A stretch of 64,000 nucleotides of DNA from UKL13-3 sp040387195 (GTDB lineage: Bacteria > Bacteroidota > Bacteroidia > UKL13-3): NCBI GenBank assembly GCA_040387195.1, contig JAZKEF010000001.1, positions 1 through 64,000 on the forward strand. Reading direction: 5' to 3'. Below, piece after piece: positions 54,601-64,000 of the stretch. The position numbers and the translations under genes were made by a program. The notes below the pieces were generated by a model. The model did not search any database. It saw only the letters and a program-made list of their open reading frames with translations, and was not told the DNA's origin. Within the stretch, counting starts at the first letter, position 1; every line of letters starts with the position of its first letter.

Positions 54601-57600
54601 TACCGTTGAGCTGTTAAATAACGGATCTGCATTGATACTGTTTGCATCCTTTGCCGTTGCTGTTTGCAATGCTGCAAGTGTTGCAACATCTGCACTCAAA
54701 AAGCCTAAAACTCCTTGCGTACCTCCAACATAGTAGTTATTGTAATTCAACGTTGTATAAGCTGCATTTGTAGCAGCCGAATACAATGCATAGGCCTTTG
54801 ATGTGGTTCCTGTTCCTATGTTGTTTAAGGTGTTTACAAAAATATTATTACGGATGTCCAATGTGGTGGCTCCGCTTCCAATAAATATAGCTGTTGTAAC
54901 GCACGCGCTGGCCGATGTATACGACCCACTTATATTAACAGTATTGTGATACAAACTAATTCCTCCTGCTACTGAAGTAATTGTAGTGCTTGTTCCAATT
55001 ATTCCAATAGCAATACCTATTGTGGATGAATTGGTAAATGCCGAGAAGTTACTTCCATTGATTCCACCAATAAGATTATTGGAAATAACCAATGCGCTTG
55101 CAGCTGTTCCTCCAATGGTAATTCCCCTACCTGCATATCCACCGGTTGCTGTTGTTAGCACTCCTGTAATATTATTTGCATTTACCGTTGATGAAACAAA
55201 ACCTGTTTCTAGGGAAATACCAACAACCGCACCTGTGGCTGATGACTGCACATTTATGGTATTTCCATTTATGGTTCCGTTTAATCCATTACCAACTTTT
55301 ATCCCAATAGGACTCCCTAGGGAAGTGTTGATGTTAACTTTGTTTCCGGAAAGCGTCAGATTATCCATTCCGGCAGTGCTTACTGCAGCATTACCTATTG
55401 CGTAAATCCCAATAGCCGCAACTGTTATTGTATCATTTTGGATGGTGTTGTTATCGTTATCAGCTCCTGCTGTTCCCGGAGTTGTACCTCCGATAGCAAT
55501 TCCATATCCAACTGAGCTATTCACTCCTGTACTGATATTACAATTCTTAACTACATTATTGGTAGCTCCCAATCCTGTTCCAAGACTAACTAAAGCAATG
55601 CCAGTTGGAGCTGTGGTAGCTGTATTCAAAATGGTTAAACTGCGATCGGTACTACCACTATTGCTTCCATCAATGGTAACATAATCGGCACCATTCAGTC
55701 TTATTAATGCACCACTTGTAACAGAACCGCTGATGGTATCCACCACACCTGTTGCAGGTTTAATAGTAAGGGTATTCGAAGCAGTAATTCCCGTCATTGC
55801 ATTAATGGTAATAGGGAAGGCATCTTCATATGTAGAATTGTAATCGGCACCCAATGCAAATGTTATAGCACCGGTTATTTCTCTCCCGGTAGAAAGGTTT
55901 GCGGTTGCAACTGCACCACTCCCTCCACCTCCGGTAAACACAACCGTTGGAGCCGAAATATAATTACTGCCATTGGCGGTTACTTTCACTTGTGTTACAA
56001 CACCATTGGTGATGACAGCCGTTGCCGTTAAACTGGTTCCTCCGCCTCCTGTAAATGAAACAGTAGGAGCTGTTGTATATCCGGTTCCTCCATTGTTTAC
56101 ATAAACCGATTTCACAATATTGGTATTTATATCAGCCAATGCCTCATTGAGGGATACATATGTTGCTCCTCCTGCAGGACCCGCTCCGGTTCCTCCTATT
56201 GTGTATGACCCCGACCAAACCCCAAGTAAATCGTATGAATTCGCAGCAGGTGCTGTGGTAATTGCGGAAACAGATGTACCCACAAAACCTGCTGCCGGTG
56301 TTGATCCTATATTTCCTGCAATATCCTGGGCAACTACAAAATACTGGATTGTAGTTCCGGCAGATGCCGAACCACCATTCAATAAACTATAATTAATGGT
56401 AAAACTGAAAGGCGAGGACGGACTTGTTGTTTCTACCCATTTCCAGCCGTTGGTTGTATTATCATTGGCACCGAAGGTATTGTTGTCTGTTGCCTTCTTG
56501 TAATAAACCCTTGGTGCAGTTGTTAATGTTGTATTAACTCCACCCGGATCTGTAATGGTAGCAGTAAAGGTCCTGTTGGTAAGTACACTGGTACTTGCCA
56601 ATGAGGTATACAAAATAGTTGGAGATGATAAGTCTCCGGTATTTTCATAAGCTCCCATACGAGGTAACACACGTGTTACGCCATTGATATCGTCAGTGAT
56701 ACCTGCAATCGTTGCTCCTGTGACCAATCCCGTTGTTGGAAACGGTACCAATGAAGTTAAAGAATTATAAATCGGATCTGCCGACACACTGTTCACATCA
56801 TGTGCAGTTGCTACTGCTTGCCATGCCGCTAATGTGGTATAATTATTTGATGCATTTGTAATCAATACTCCATCTGTTCCCGGTGCATAGTACAAGTTAT
56901 TATTAACGGTTGCTGCCGTAGGCAACGTACCTGATGATAAGGTACCTGCATATGCTGCTGCATAATTTTTAATGGTTGCCGATCCGGATGTTGTGGTAAA
57001 TGACCGTTCATTCGAGAACGAGTTGTTTCTGTAGTCACGTGAACCGGTTGTAACAGTGCTGCTAAACGCATGAGATGAAACGGTATTGGCCACACCAGTT
57101 CCGCTTATCCGAACTGAGTTGAAATAGAAATTATTCGGAGTTGCAGTGGCAATATCTGAAATTCCTTGTATAATCATTCCATTGGTAATGGTATTGCCGG
57201 ATCCGTCTGTACCAAGTGAAATTTCATTATTCGAAACCGTACTGATTCCCGAATTAATTCTTAATCCATATAAGGATGCTGTAATTGTATTGGATGCTAC
57301 ACCCATTCCGTATACCCTGTTTTTAGAAACAACATTGGTACCGGTTGTAGGTCCGCTGTAATAAAGACCTGTTACCTGAACGGCTCCCGTTGCAGCTGTA
57401 TTGGATAAGTTATAAACGGTGTTCTGCGAAATGGATGCCGGAGTAACGGTTGATGCATAAATGATACCGGCAAGTACCTGTGAAATACCCGTTCCTGTGG
57501 CCGCTGATGCTGTAGTAAGATCACGTACAGTGTTATTGCTTACCGTGCATGAACCGGTTCCGCTTGCCACCACAATTCCCACCAAAATATTACCCGAAGT

Positions 57601-60600
57601 AGTTGACGCGTAATTTGTATTGATATTGGCAATAGTATTGTTACTGATAGTAGATGCTGTTGCAGTACCATTATTGATAATCCCCCTCACTGCTGTGGCC
57701 GTTGTTGAGGTAGCCGATACAGATATCATATTGATACTATTGGCCAGTGTTGTACTTCCAATTGTATTATTGGTAATGTTCACGGTGGTTCCACCGGAAG
57801 CTGCAATTCCGTTAAATCCGGTGGCAAGGTTGGTTGCATTACCAACCATATCTATTCCGGAAATTGTATTATGTGAAAACACAATTGTTCCTCCTGCACC
57901 TGACCTTAACGCTATGAATGAACCATTGGCCACTGTTGTGGTTAAGGTAATTGCTCCGTTTACGGTTGCAGAACCAATCGTATTACCGGTACCCAATGCT
58001 CCTACATTTACGTTTCCGTTTGCAATATTGATTGCATATATATTATTGGTACTCCATCCACCCGTGAAGTTCCAGTTTGTTAATGTGTTGCTGTGAACTT
58101 CAGACGCGGTTCCAACCCCCACCGAAATATCCATTGCATAATACTGGTAGGCTGCTGTTCCGGTTAAGGTCATTGCTGTTCCTCCACAACTTGCTGCAGT
58201 ACCACCGATATAATTTCCACTGATAATATAACCGCTGGCCGATGTCAAAGAAGCCGTATTCGGTGTAATCCAAAAACCACGTACAGTTTGAGTACCCGAG
58301 CCGTAACTTAACGCTTCCGGTTGGTAGATACTATTGTTGGTAATGGTATAGGTATTACATCCGGCCGACACATTGATTCCTGTACTTATCGCTGAAGCCA
58401 GGTAAAAACCATATACATTATTATTGGTAAAGGTGTTATTATCATTGTTGGCAGCAGTACCTGCAGTTGTTGCGTTTCCGGAATAAATTCCGGCACCTAA
58501 ATTTCCGCCAGCACTGATACTATGAATATTACAGAATGATACCATATTGTTATCATTACCATTGCTACCGGCTGTACTGCCAATAGCGATTGCCCCAGGA
58601 ATACTACCGATAGTTGTAACTGCAGCGTTGCTTGCAGGATTTTGATTGGCCGATTGGACATCCAGGTATGTGAGTGTATTATTGGATGACTCGTTGCGCA
58701 ACAAAATGGCATTACCCGCGCTGGCCGCTGTTGTACTCGTATTTTGAACTGTTAAATATTTATTGGATCCGGTTCCTCCGGGACGACCATCAATGGTAAT
58801 ATATGTTGCCCCATTGAGATCAATGATTGCTGTTGTATTTGATCCCGTTATTGTAATTGAACGGGTAAAGGAGGCATCAGGTCTTATTGTAACTGTGTTG
58901 GTTGTTGATATGCCAGTAACGCCTGCAATGGTTATTGGGAATGTTTCAGAAGTTGAATACAATGTATCCATTAACGAGAATATAACCGGACCCGAAACAC
59001 CACGTGCAGTCAAATCAATAACTGCATTCGTGAGGGTAGTAAAGTTCGGAGTTACTTGTGATGCACCTACTGCATACGTGCCCGACATCGGCCCCAAAAT
59101 AACCCTGTTGCCACTTGGAGCACCACCTGTTGGAGTTTTAACACTTCCACCTACAGTTGCATTCACAAATTCTCCATCAATCAAATTACCTGCTACTGCA
59201 GCTGCCGATACATCATATGCCAGCCAGAAGTAATTATTTCCCTCTGACAATTGTTGACTTCCTGTTACTGTAAAGTTAGAGGTTGAAGGAGTCGCATTGC
59301 TACCAAAAAGAGATGTAGATGAAAACGTTGAAGAAGTATCTGTAAAATAAATCTTAGCGTTGGTAATATCTCCGATGGCTGTAGAACCATTCGCATTCAC
59401 TGTAAACTGCGTTGCATTGACTGCACTTGCAACTCCCGTGTTTACAATCACCATTCTTAATATTGCCTGATTATTTACTCCTTTCAGTGCCCCGGTTGTT
59501 TGTTGCACAGCAGTTGATGAAACATAGGTCATCACAGCTGCCGGAGTACCGTCATATTCATCCGCTCCAATATCCGGAGCTGTTCCGCCTCCGTTTACCT
59601 GTGCGGTTAAAGGATAACCTGTTCTCACACCGGTTGTATCATAATCACTTGTTATTCCCGAAATAACAGCACCTCCCGACTCTGTTACATTAGCTGTTGT
59701 TGGTGAACTAATATGTAAATCAACAGTTGCTGATGTTCCACTTGCTGCGGTAAAGGAAACGGTATTGTTATAGCTGCCTTCATCCTGACCAATGGCTGTT
59801 CTCCATGCATATAAAGTATTTACATCTGCACTGTTATAAAAACCAATTACCCCACCTGTTCCCGATGCCAGGTAAATATTATTATCGATTGTTAATCCCG
59901 AAGGGTTAACTGTAGTTCCTGCTACACGTGCAGCATAATGTTTACCACCTGTAGTAGCATTTGAGCGTACATTGTAGAATATATTATTACGGATAATACG
60001 TGTTGTTGTAATTGAACTTTGGAAAGCATAGGTATTAGAAGCGGTTGTTTCAACATTCGTTCCTCCTACATATATTGTATTAAAATAGTGGTTGTTTGTT
60101 CCTCCGCTTTCTAAGATACCATTGATGGTTGCAGCGGTTGCAACTGAGGCACCCGAAGCATCAATACCCAGGCGAATCATATTATTGCTGTACGTAGCTG
60201 TTCCACCCACAACATTGATTCCGTGTATAGATCCTGCTGCGCTTTCATTGTCCAAGCTATGAATCAGGTTTCTGCTGATAGTATTGGTACCACTCGATCC
60301 GCTGAATGTAATACCCGCAACTGTAACGGCCGCTGTTGTATTGGTATCCGACAATGAATGGACAATATTCTGCGATACATCATGGTTTGTTGATGTTGCC
60401 GAAACAACAATTCCATTCACGGCTGCCGAAGTTGTTGTTCCCGTACCTCCTGCTGCAACTAAATTCCGTACCGTATTACCGGTAATGGTTGATGCCGGAG
60501 CGGATGTTAGAATTCCATTTACGATGGTTCCGGTTGCCGAAGAGGCTGACCTGATTGATCCTGCAACGTTACCACCGATTGTATTATTCTGACATGTAAA

Positions 60601-63600
60601 TGTTACACTGGTCGATGTATTTACACGGATACCATAAATATTGGCGGCACCGGTTGATGTATTTCTGGCTGTGATTCCCCCTACCTGGTTATTGTTTGCT
60701 GTCCAGTTGGATGATCCAAAATTAAAGATACCCAATACATCCCCTGCCGAAGCTGAACTGGAGCTGAAGGAGATGCTGCCTGTATCGGTCATGCTGCCGA
60801 TTGTATTGCCACTTACATTACCTACGTTAACTAGGCCGGAAGAAATATAAATACCCTTGAAAGAAGCAGAAGAAGTGGTTCCTGATAGTGGTCCCGAAAG
60901 ATTGATGGCAGTAATGGTGTTACCCTGTACACTGCTTGCTGTAGTTGTACCAACAGACAAACTGATTCCATTAAATACAGACGAACTGGAAATCCCTACT
61001 AAGGTATAAAATCCTGTAGCTGCCGAACTGGTATAACCAATATGGTTACCTGTAATGCTAAAATTATTACCCGATGTATTGCTAATGGCAATTCCCGTAT
61101 GCGCTGCCCCGGTAGTTTGTGTACGGGTTACCGTTTGAAAAAATTTATTCGATGAAATTGTCCAATCTGTATTACCACCCAGTATAGAGATCCCGATACT
61201 TGCCTGAGCTGGATCAAAATAGTTGAAGATGTAATTATTGGTTATTGTATTCGTACTGTTATTTAATGCTGCTGAACCCGTACTTCCCAAGGCATAAATG
61301 GCATTGGTTGATGTAGTAGACAGGCTGCCTATATTACATATTTCAATGGTATTGTTATCGTTTCCGGTGGTTCCGGTAGTGGTTCCGAATACAATGGTTC
61401 CGGTGGTGGTTCCGGTTGATGCTCCCTGGATAGAATCATATCTAAAAACATTATGGGTTGCATCGTTTACCATTCGCACCGTATATGCAGCACTTGTTGC
61501 AGATGTATTTACAATGGTTAACCCTCTTGTTGTACCTGCTCCTCCTGCTCTTCCGTCTATCACATAATTCTTACCTCCGTCAATACTGATAATTCCGGTT
61601 GTGGATGACCCTGTAATAACCGGCATTGTTCCGGTAGCCGGCCGGATGGTAATTGTATTGCTTGCTGAATTATTGGATACTTCATTCAACACAATCGGGA
61701 AGGCATCCTCCATATCCGAGTTGTAAGTTGATGTCAATTCCAAAACAGTTGCACCCGCCAATGATCTGCTTTCCGACACATTTGCCGTTGCAGTAGCAGC
61801 TACTGTTGGTGTGCCCCCTATAAATCCTACAACAGGTGCCGAGGTGTATCCTGAACCGCCTGCTGTTACCATAATTTGCGTTACAACACCTCCCGAAACA
61901 ACGGCTGTTGCCGCTGCACCGGTTCCTCCACCACCACTCAGGGTAACTGTTGGTACTGAACCATAACCTGAACCTCCTCCGGTAACATATACCGAACGGA
62001 TGGCTCCTATTTTAGTATCTGCTATTGCTTCTGATAAACTTACATAGTTATTGGAACCCGGACCTGTACTTGTTCCACCAATCGTATATGTACCAGACCA
62101 TGCACCCAACAGAATAAATTGGTTGGGAGTTGTAGGTGCCGTAGTAATTGAACTTACTGACGAGGCCACAAATCCGGTTGAAGGACTTGCACCAACAATA
62201 GGTGTGGGCACTGCTAAATCTTGCGCTACAACAAAATACTGAATAGTATCTCCAACCGAAACAGTTCCGCCATTAAGTATGGTATAATCCAGTGTAAATG
62301 CAAAGGGAGAACCCGTGCTTGTGGTGGCAACCCATTTCCATCCATTAGCTGCACTTGTATTAGCCAAGAAAGCATTTGCATCAGATGCTTTTTTATAGTA
62401 AATCCTAGGTTTATTGGTTAGAGAATCTACCTTGCTTGGATCCGCGATGGTGGCAAAAGATAGTAAACTTCTTGAGGTACCAACAGGAGCATTGGATAGA
62501 TTTGTATAACTAAACGAAGGTGGATTTAAATCCAGTGGCTCACCGTCAAACTCATCTGCTCCGATATCCGGAGCACTTCCCCCTCCATTAACCTGACCCG
62601 TTAAAGGATATGCTGTTCTGGCATTACCGTCAAAGTCTTCTTCAATTCCTGCAATTGTTGCTCCACCACTTTCTATTTGCGAAGAAGGTGTGCCGGTAAT
62701 GTGAAAAAAACCGGTATTCGATGCCGTTGAATTTACCATGTTTACTACTTCCGACACAGAATTGGCATCACGGCCTGATACTGTTCCTGCGGTAAACACA
62801 CCCGCTTTGTAGTCTGCTAATGTAATTGCAGACGAAGTTCCATCAGCATATATCAACCTTGTTGCTCCTGCAGTTCCTGCATAAAACAAATTATTATTCG
62901 AGGTACTGGCATAATTGTTCAGTGTATTGGCCGTTCCCACACTTCTTCTGAAAGCAACGGTTTGTCCGGTTCCAGCAGGAGTTGAAATATTATAAATGAT
63001 ATTGTTGCGTAGGTTTAAAACCGCTGTTGTAGCCGTAGCACTTGCCGCATGGTAAATTCCAGATGTACCGAAATTGGTTCCGCTTGAACCTGCATTCAGA
63101 TGTACCGAATTAAAATATACATTGTAAGTGGAACTTGCAGTGGTAGAACCCACACTTATTCCACGGACAGCATCTGCAGTGTTAGCGGTAGTTGCTCTTA
63201 AATCGCCAAGTATGTTATTGTATACGGTAACCGTTGTTCCGCCCGAAAGCGAAATACCGTTCACTCCTGAAGCTCCTGTAAAAGCAGCACTTGCCAATAA
63301 ATCATATATTTTGTTCTTATGAACAGAAACGGTTGTTCCTCCGCTCACTGATATTCCATTCACAGTAGGTGTTGTTGCTCCCGCATTCGTTAAGGTATTG
63401 ATACGATTACCGTATGCATTAATTGATGTTCCGGATGAAATACTAAGTCCATTAACGAGAGGAGATGTTGTACCCGATGCAGTAAGCGTATGAATGGTAT
63501 TCGCATATACATTCGTTGCCACTCCTGCTCCTGTTATACCTAGTCCCAGAACAGTTGATGATGCTCCTGTTGATGACAGTGTATGAATGGTATTATCATT

Positions 63601-64000
63601 GATATTGATCAGCGTTGACGTATTGGAACAGGTAAAACCCGTAACATTACCACCTGTGCCCGTTGACGATAAACTATTGATGGCATTGCTGGCACATGTA
63701 AATGATGCTCCACTGAATGATGAACCAATCGTAAGACCTATAATAGTAGATTGTCCGGTAATATTTGTTATCGTATTATTGGAAATTACAGTGCCTGTTC
63801 CAATATAATTAAACAACATTCCTGTAACTGCGCTTGTCCCTCCAGTCCAGTTATTGAATGTATTACCTGTAACCGTTCTTATTGCAGTACTACTGCCACC
63901 TCCATCAGTATTGTTAAAACCAATTAATATCGTAGCTCCTGTTACCGCAATATTCGAAAAATTATTATTGGTCATGTTGCCGATTGACCCAATTGCAGCA
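45603..64000 (-). CDS. Giant T9SS-sorted beta-helix/Ig-like adhesin (partial, interrupted by scaffold gap)
   Basis: One gene of at least 6,090 codons, read right to left, with its 5' end beyond the window: the frame has no stop between 63975 and 64000, so the ATG at 63975 is internal. Architecture from the N-terminus: beta-helix rich in NNTI/GNTI turns (64.0-62.5 kb); four supermodules at 62.5-59.6, 59.5-56.65, 56.65-54.5 and 54.5-52.3 kb, each ending near a DIGA(D/Y)E or GGYE motif typical of choice-of-anchor Q proteins; one Ig-like domain; 11 similar Ig-like modules of about 96 residues (52.1-48.9 kb); three other Ig-like domains (48.9-48.13 kb); three more modules around the gap (48.12-47.12 kb); a C-terminal beta region; and a T9SS type A sorting domain (SVSPNPFTDITNV ... 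YFVNIVTPTESIVKRIVKGK). It is rich in Ser, Thr, Gly and Asn and low in charge. A surface adhesin role is inference from the architecture. Confidence 0.85.
47120..48120 (-). repeat. Ig-like modules 12-14 around the scaffold gap
   Basis: Three copies of the same Ig-like module as in the 11-copy array, identified by TICSGS-type starts and WYRRVVTSG or WFRRxxTSG ends: one at 47830-48120 and two at 47120-47704. They are separated from the main array by three other Ig-like domains. Both gap edges lie at the same point of the module, in QVTVNPIIAGNT. Confidence 0.75.
47705..47804. other. 100-N scaffold gap inside the giant gene
   Basis: Exactly 100 N, the usual placeholder for an unknown gap size. 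The two sides share about 38 bp (TATTACCTGCAATGATTGGA and onward, one mismatch), so the sides may overlap or whole repeat modules may be missing. Reading frames on the two sides differ by one base, as expected when a placeholder length is not the true length. Confidence 0.95.
48900..52090 (-). repeat. Array of 11 Ig-like modules (about 288 bp each)
   Basis: Eleven consecutive modules of 93-97 residues have the common pattern QTIC-(30)-GGDGTTYTYQWL-(20)-NTQNYSP-(8)-TWYRRVV-SGVCSKDTTAA. Most carry two cysteines. The four-module block 4-7 and block 8-11 are offset by exactly 1,152 bp (4 x 288), and modules 4-6 and 8-10 are nearly identical. Module 2 lacks the first cysteine and module 3 lacks the second. 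Confidence 0.85.
49208..51189. repeat. 830-bp perfect direct repeat with 1,152-bp period
   Basis: By line-by-line comparison, 49208-50037 equals 50360-51189 without any mismatch; the flanking mismatches are at 49207/50359 and 50038/51190. The copies are in frame in the Ig-like array and are the DNA form of modules 4-6 and 8-10. Neighbouring modules are only moderately similar, so this is a recent duplication or gene conversion. Confidence 0.85.
52300..56650 (-). repeat. Two tandem beta-helix supermodules (SM3 and SM4)
   Basis: SM3 (about 56.65-54.5 kb) and SM4 (about 54.47-52.3 kb) have equal length (about 2.15 kb) and the same internal order. First comes an APR(V/L)YYKKATDN...NGWKWVE domain, then QYFVVAQD, a glycine-rich pair (SAPTVVFTGGGGSGA and relatives), LNGADYVTIDGSNSG, and a beta-helix with GNTI/NNTI turns that ends in a GGYE or DIGAYE motif. 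They are clear tandem paralogues. Confidence 0.8.
56650..62540 (-). repeat. Two longer supermodules (SM1 and SM2)
   Basis: SM1 (about 62.54-59.6 kb) has the same PRIYYKKASD...NGWKWVAT domain, QYFVVAQD and glycine-rich pair as SM3/SM4, but a longer beta-helix. SM2 (about 59.54-56.65 kb) replaces the YYKKA domain with one resembling the BNR-associated N-terminal domain (QAILRMVIVNTGVASAVNAT ... EGNNYFWLAYDVSA). Both end in DIGADEYDG or MGAYEN motifs. Confidence 0.7.

Noticed and set aside
57620..58096. Long plus-strand open frame opposite the giant gene (158 residues), and several more between 46 and 64 kb
   Set aside because: They are side effects of the repetitive, Thr/Ser/Gly/Val-rich minus-strand gene, whose antisense frames lack stops. 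They have no signal peptide, domain or upstream signals, and they repeat with the modules (for example 49382 and 50534 give identical products).
63973..63975. ATG at 63975 as start of the giant gene
   Set aside because: The same frame continues without a stop to the window edge (codons for AAIGSIGN precede the ATG) with the same sequence character, so the true start lies outside the window.

Overview
The window comes from a Bacteroidota chromosome of moderate to low GC, most likely a metagenome assembly because it contains one 100-N scaffold gap. The assignment rests on three things: two proteins with type IX secretion (T9SS) C-terminal sorting domains, a Bacteroidota-style cytochrome oxidase operon with two subunit III genes and interleaved ctaA/ctaB, and many small Bacteroidota-type single-domain proteins. 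Many intergenic spaces carry short palindromic repeats. I see no tRNA, rRNA, CRISPR array, transposase or phage gene.

Layout. (1) 1-7.1 kb: loosely packed small genes (YjbR-like, two DUF1801, SRPBCC, acyl-CoA thioesterase, a lone N-terminal domain of an RluA-type pseudouridine synthase, YdeI/OmdA-like, 5-formyl-THF cyclo-ligase, cupin, HPP membrane protein) separated by several inverted-repeat families. (2) 7.2-8.3 kb: an exported seven-bladed WD40 propeller. (3) 8.4-17.5 kb: an 11-gene aa3-type cytochrome c oxidase operon with its heme A/O synthases, Sco copper chaperone and small CxxC membrane proteins. (4) 17.5-22.6 kb: a TonB-dependent receptor resembling heme/hemoglobin receptors with a small upstream partner, an AsmA-like protein and a PepSY-like periplasmic protein. 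(5) 22.6-32.8 kb: a minus-strand fatty-acid beta-oxidation operon (fadD, marR, FadN-type fusion, thiolase, acyl-CoA dehydrogenase, ACBP, thioesterase) divergent from a nitronate monooxygenase-like gene; an 18-bp perfect palindrome lies in the divergent promoter. (6) 32.8-35.6 kb: a T9SS surface protein. (7) 35.7-37.5 kb: a bestrophin-type anion channel followed 14 bp later by an LCIB-type carbonic anhydrase homologue. (8) 37.5-44.1 kb: efp and the SUF operon sufB-C-D-S-E plus a MIP18-family gene; four copies of one palindromic repeat lie in the operon, one of them translated within SufS. (9) 44.2-45.5 kb: three small overlapping genes. (10) 45.6-64 kb: one giant minus-strand T9SS adhesin-like gene, about 6,100 codons visible and open at the right edge, built from beta-helix supermodules, at least 14 Ig-like modules and a C-terminal sorting domain.

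Together this is an aerobic, heterotrophic, surface-active Bacteroidota: fatty acids are activated and oxidised by cluster 5, electrons leave through cluster 3, Fe-S clusters come from cluster 8, and clusters 6 and 10 supply T9SS-exported surface proteins. The most unusual items are the bestrophin/LCIB pair (both families are parts of the algal CO2-concentrating mechanism), the palindromic repeat that has colonised the suf operon including the SufS reading frame, and the giant modular adhesin with an 830-bp perfect internal repeat.
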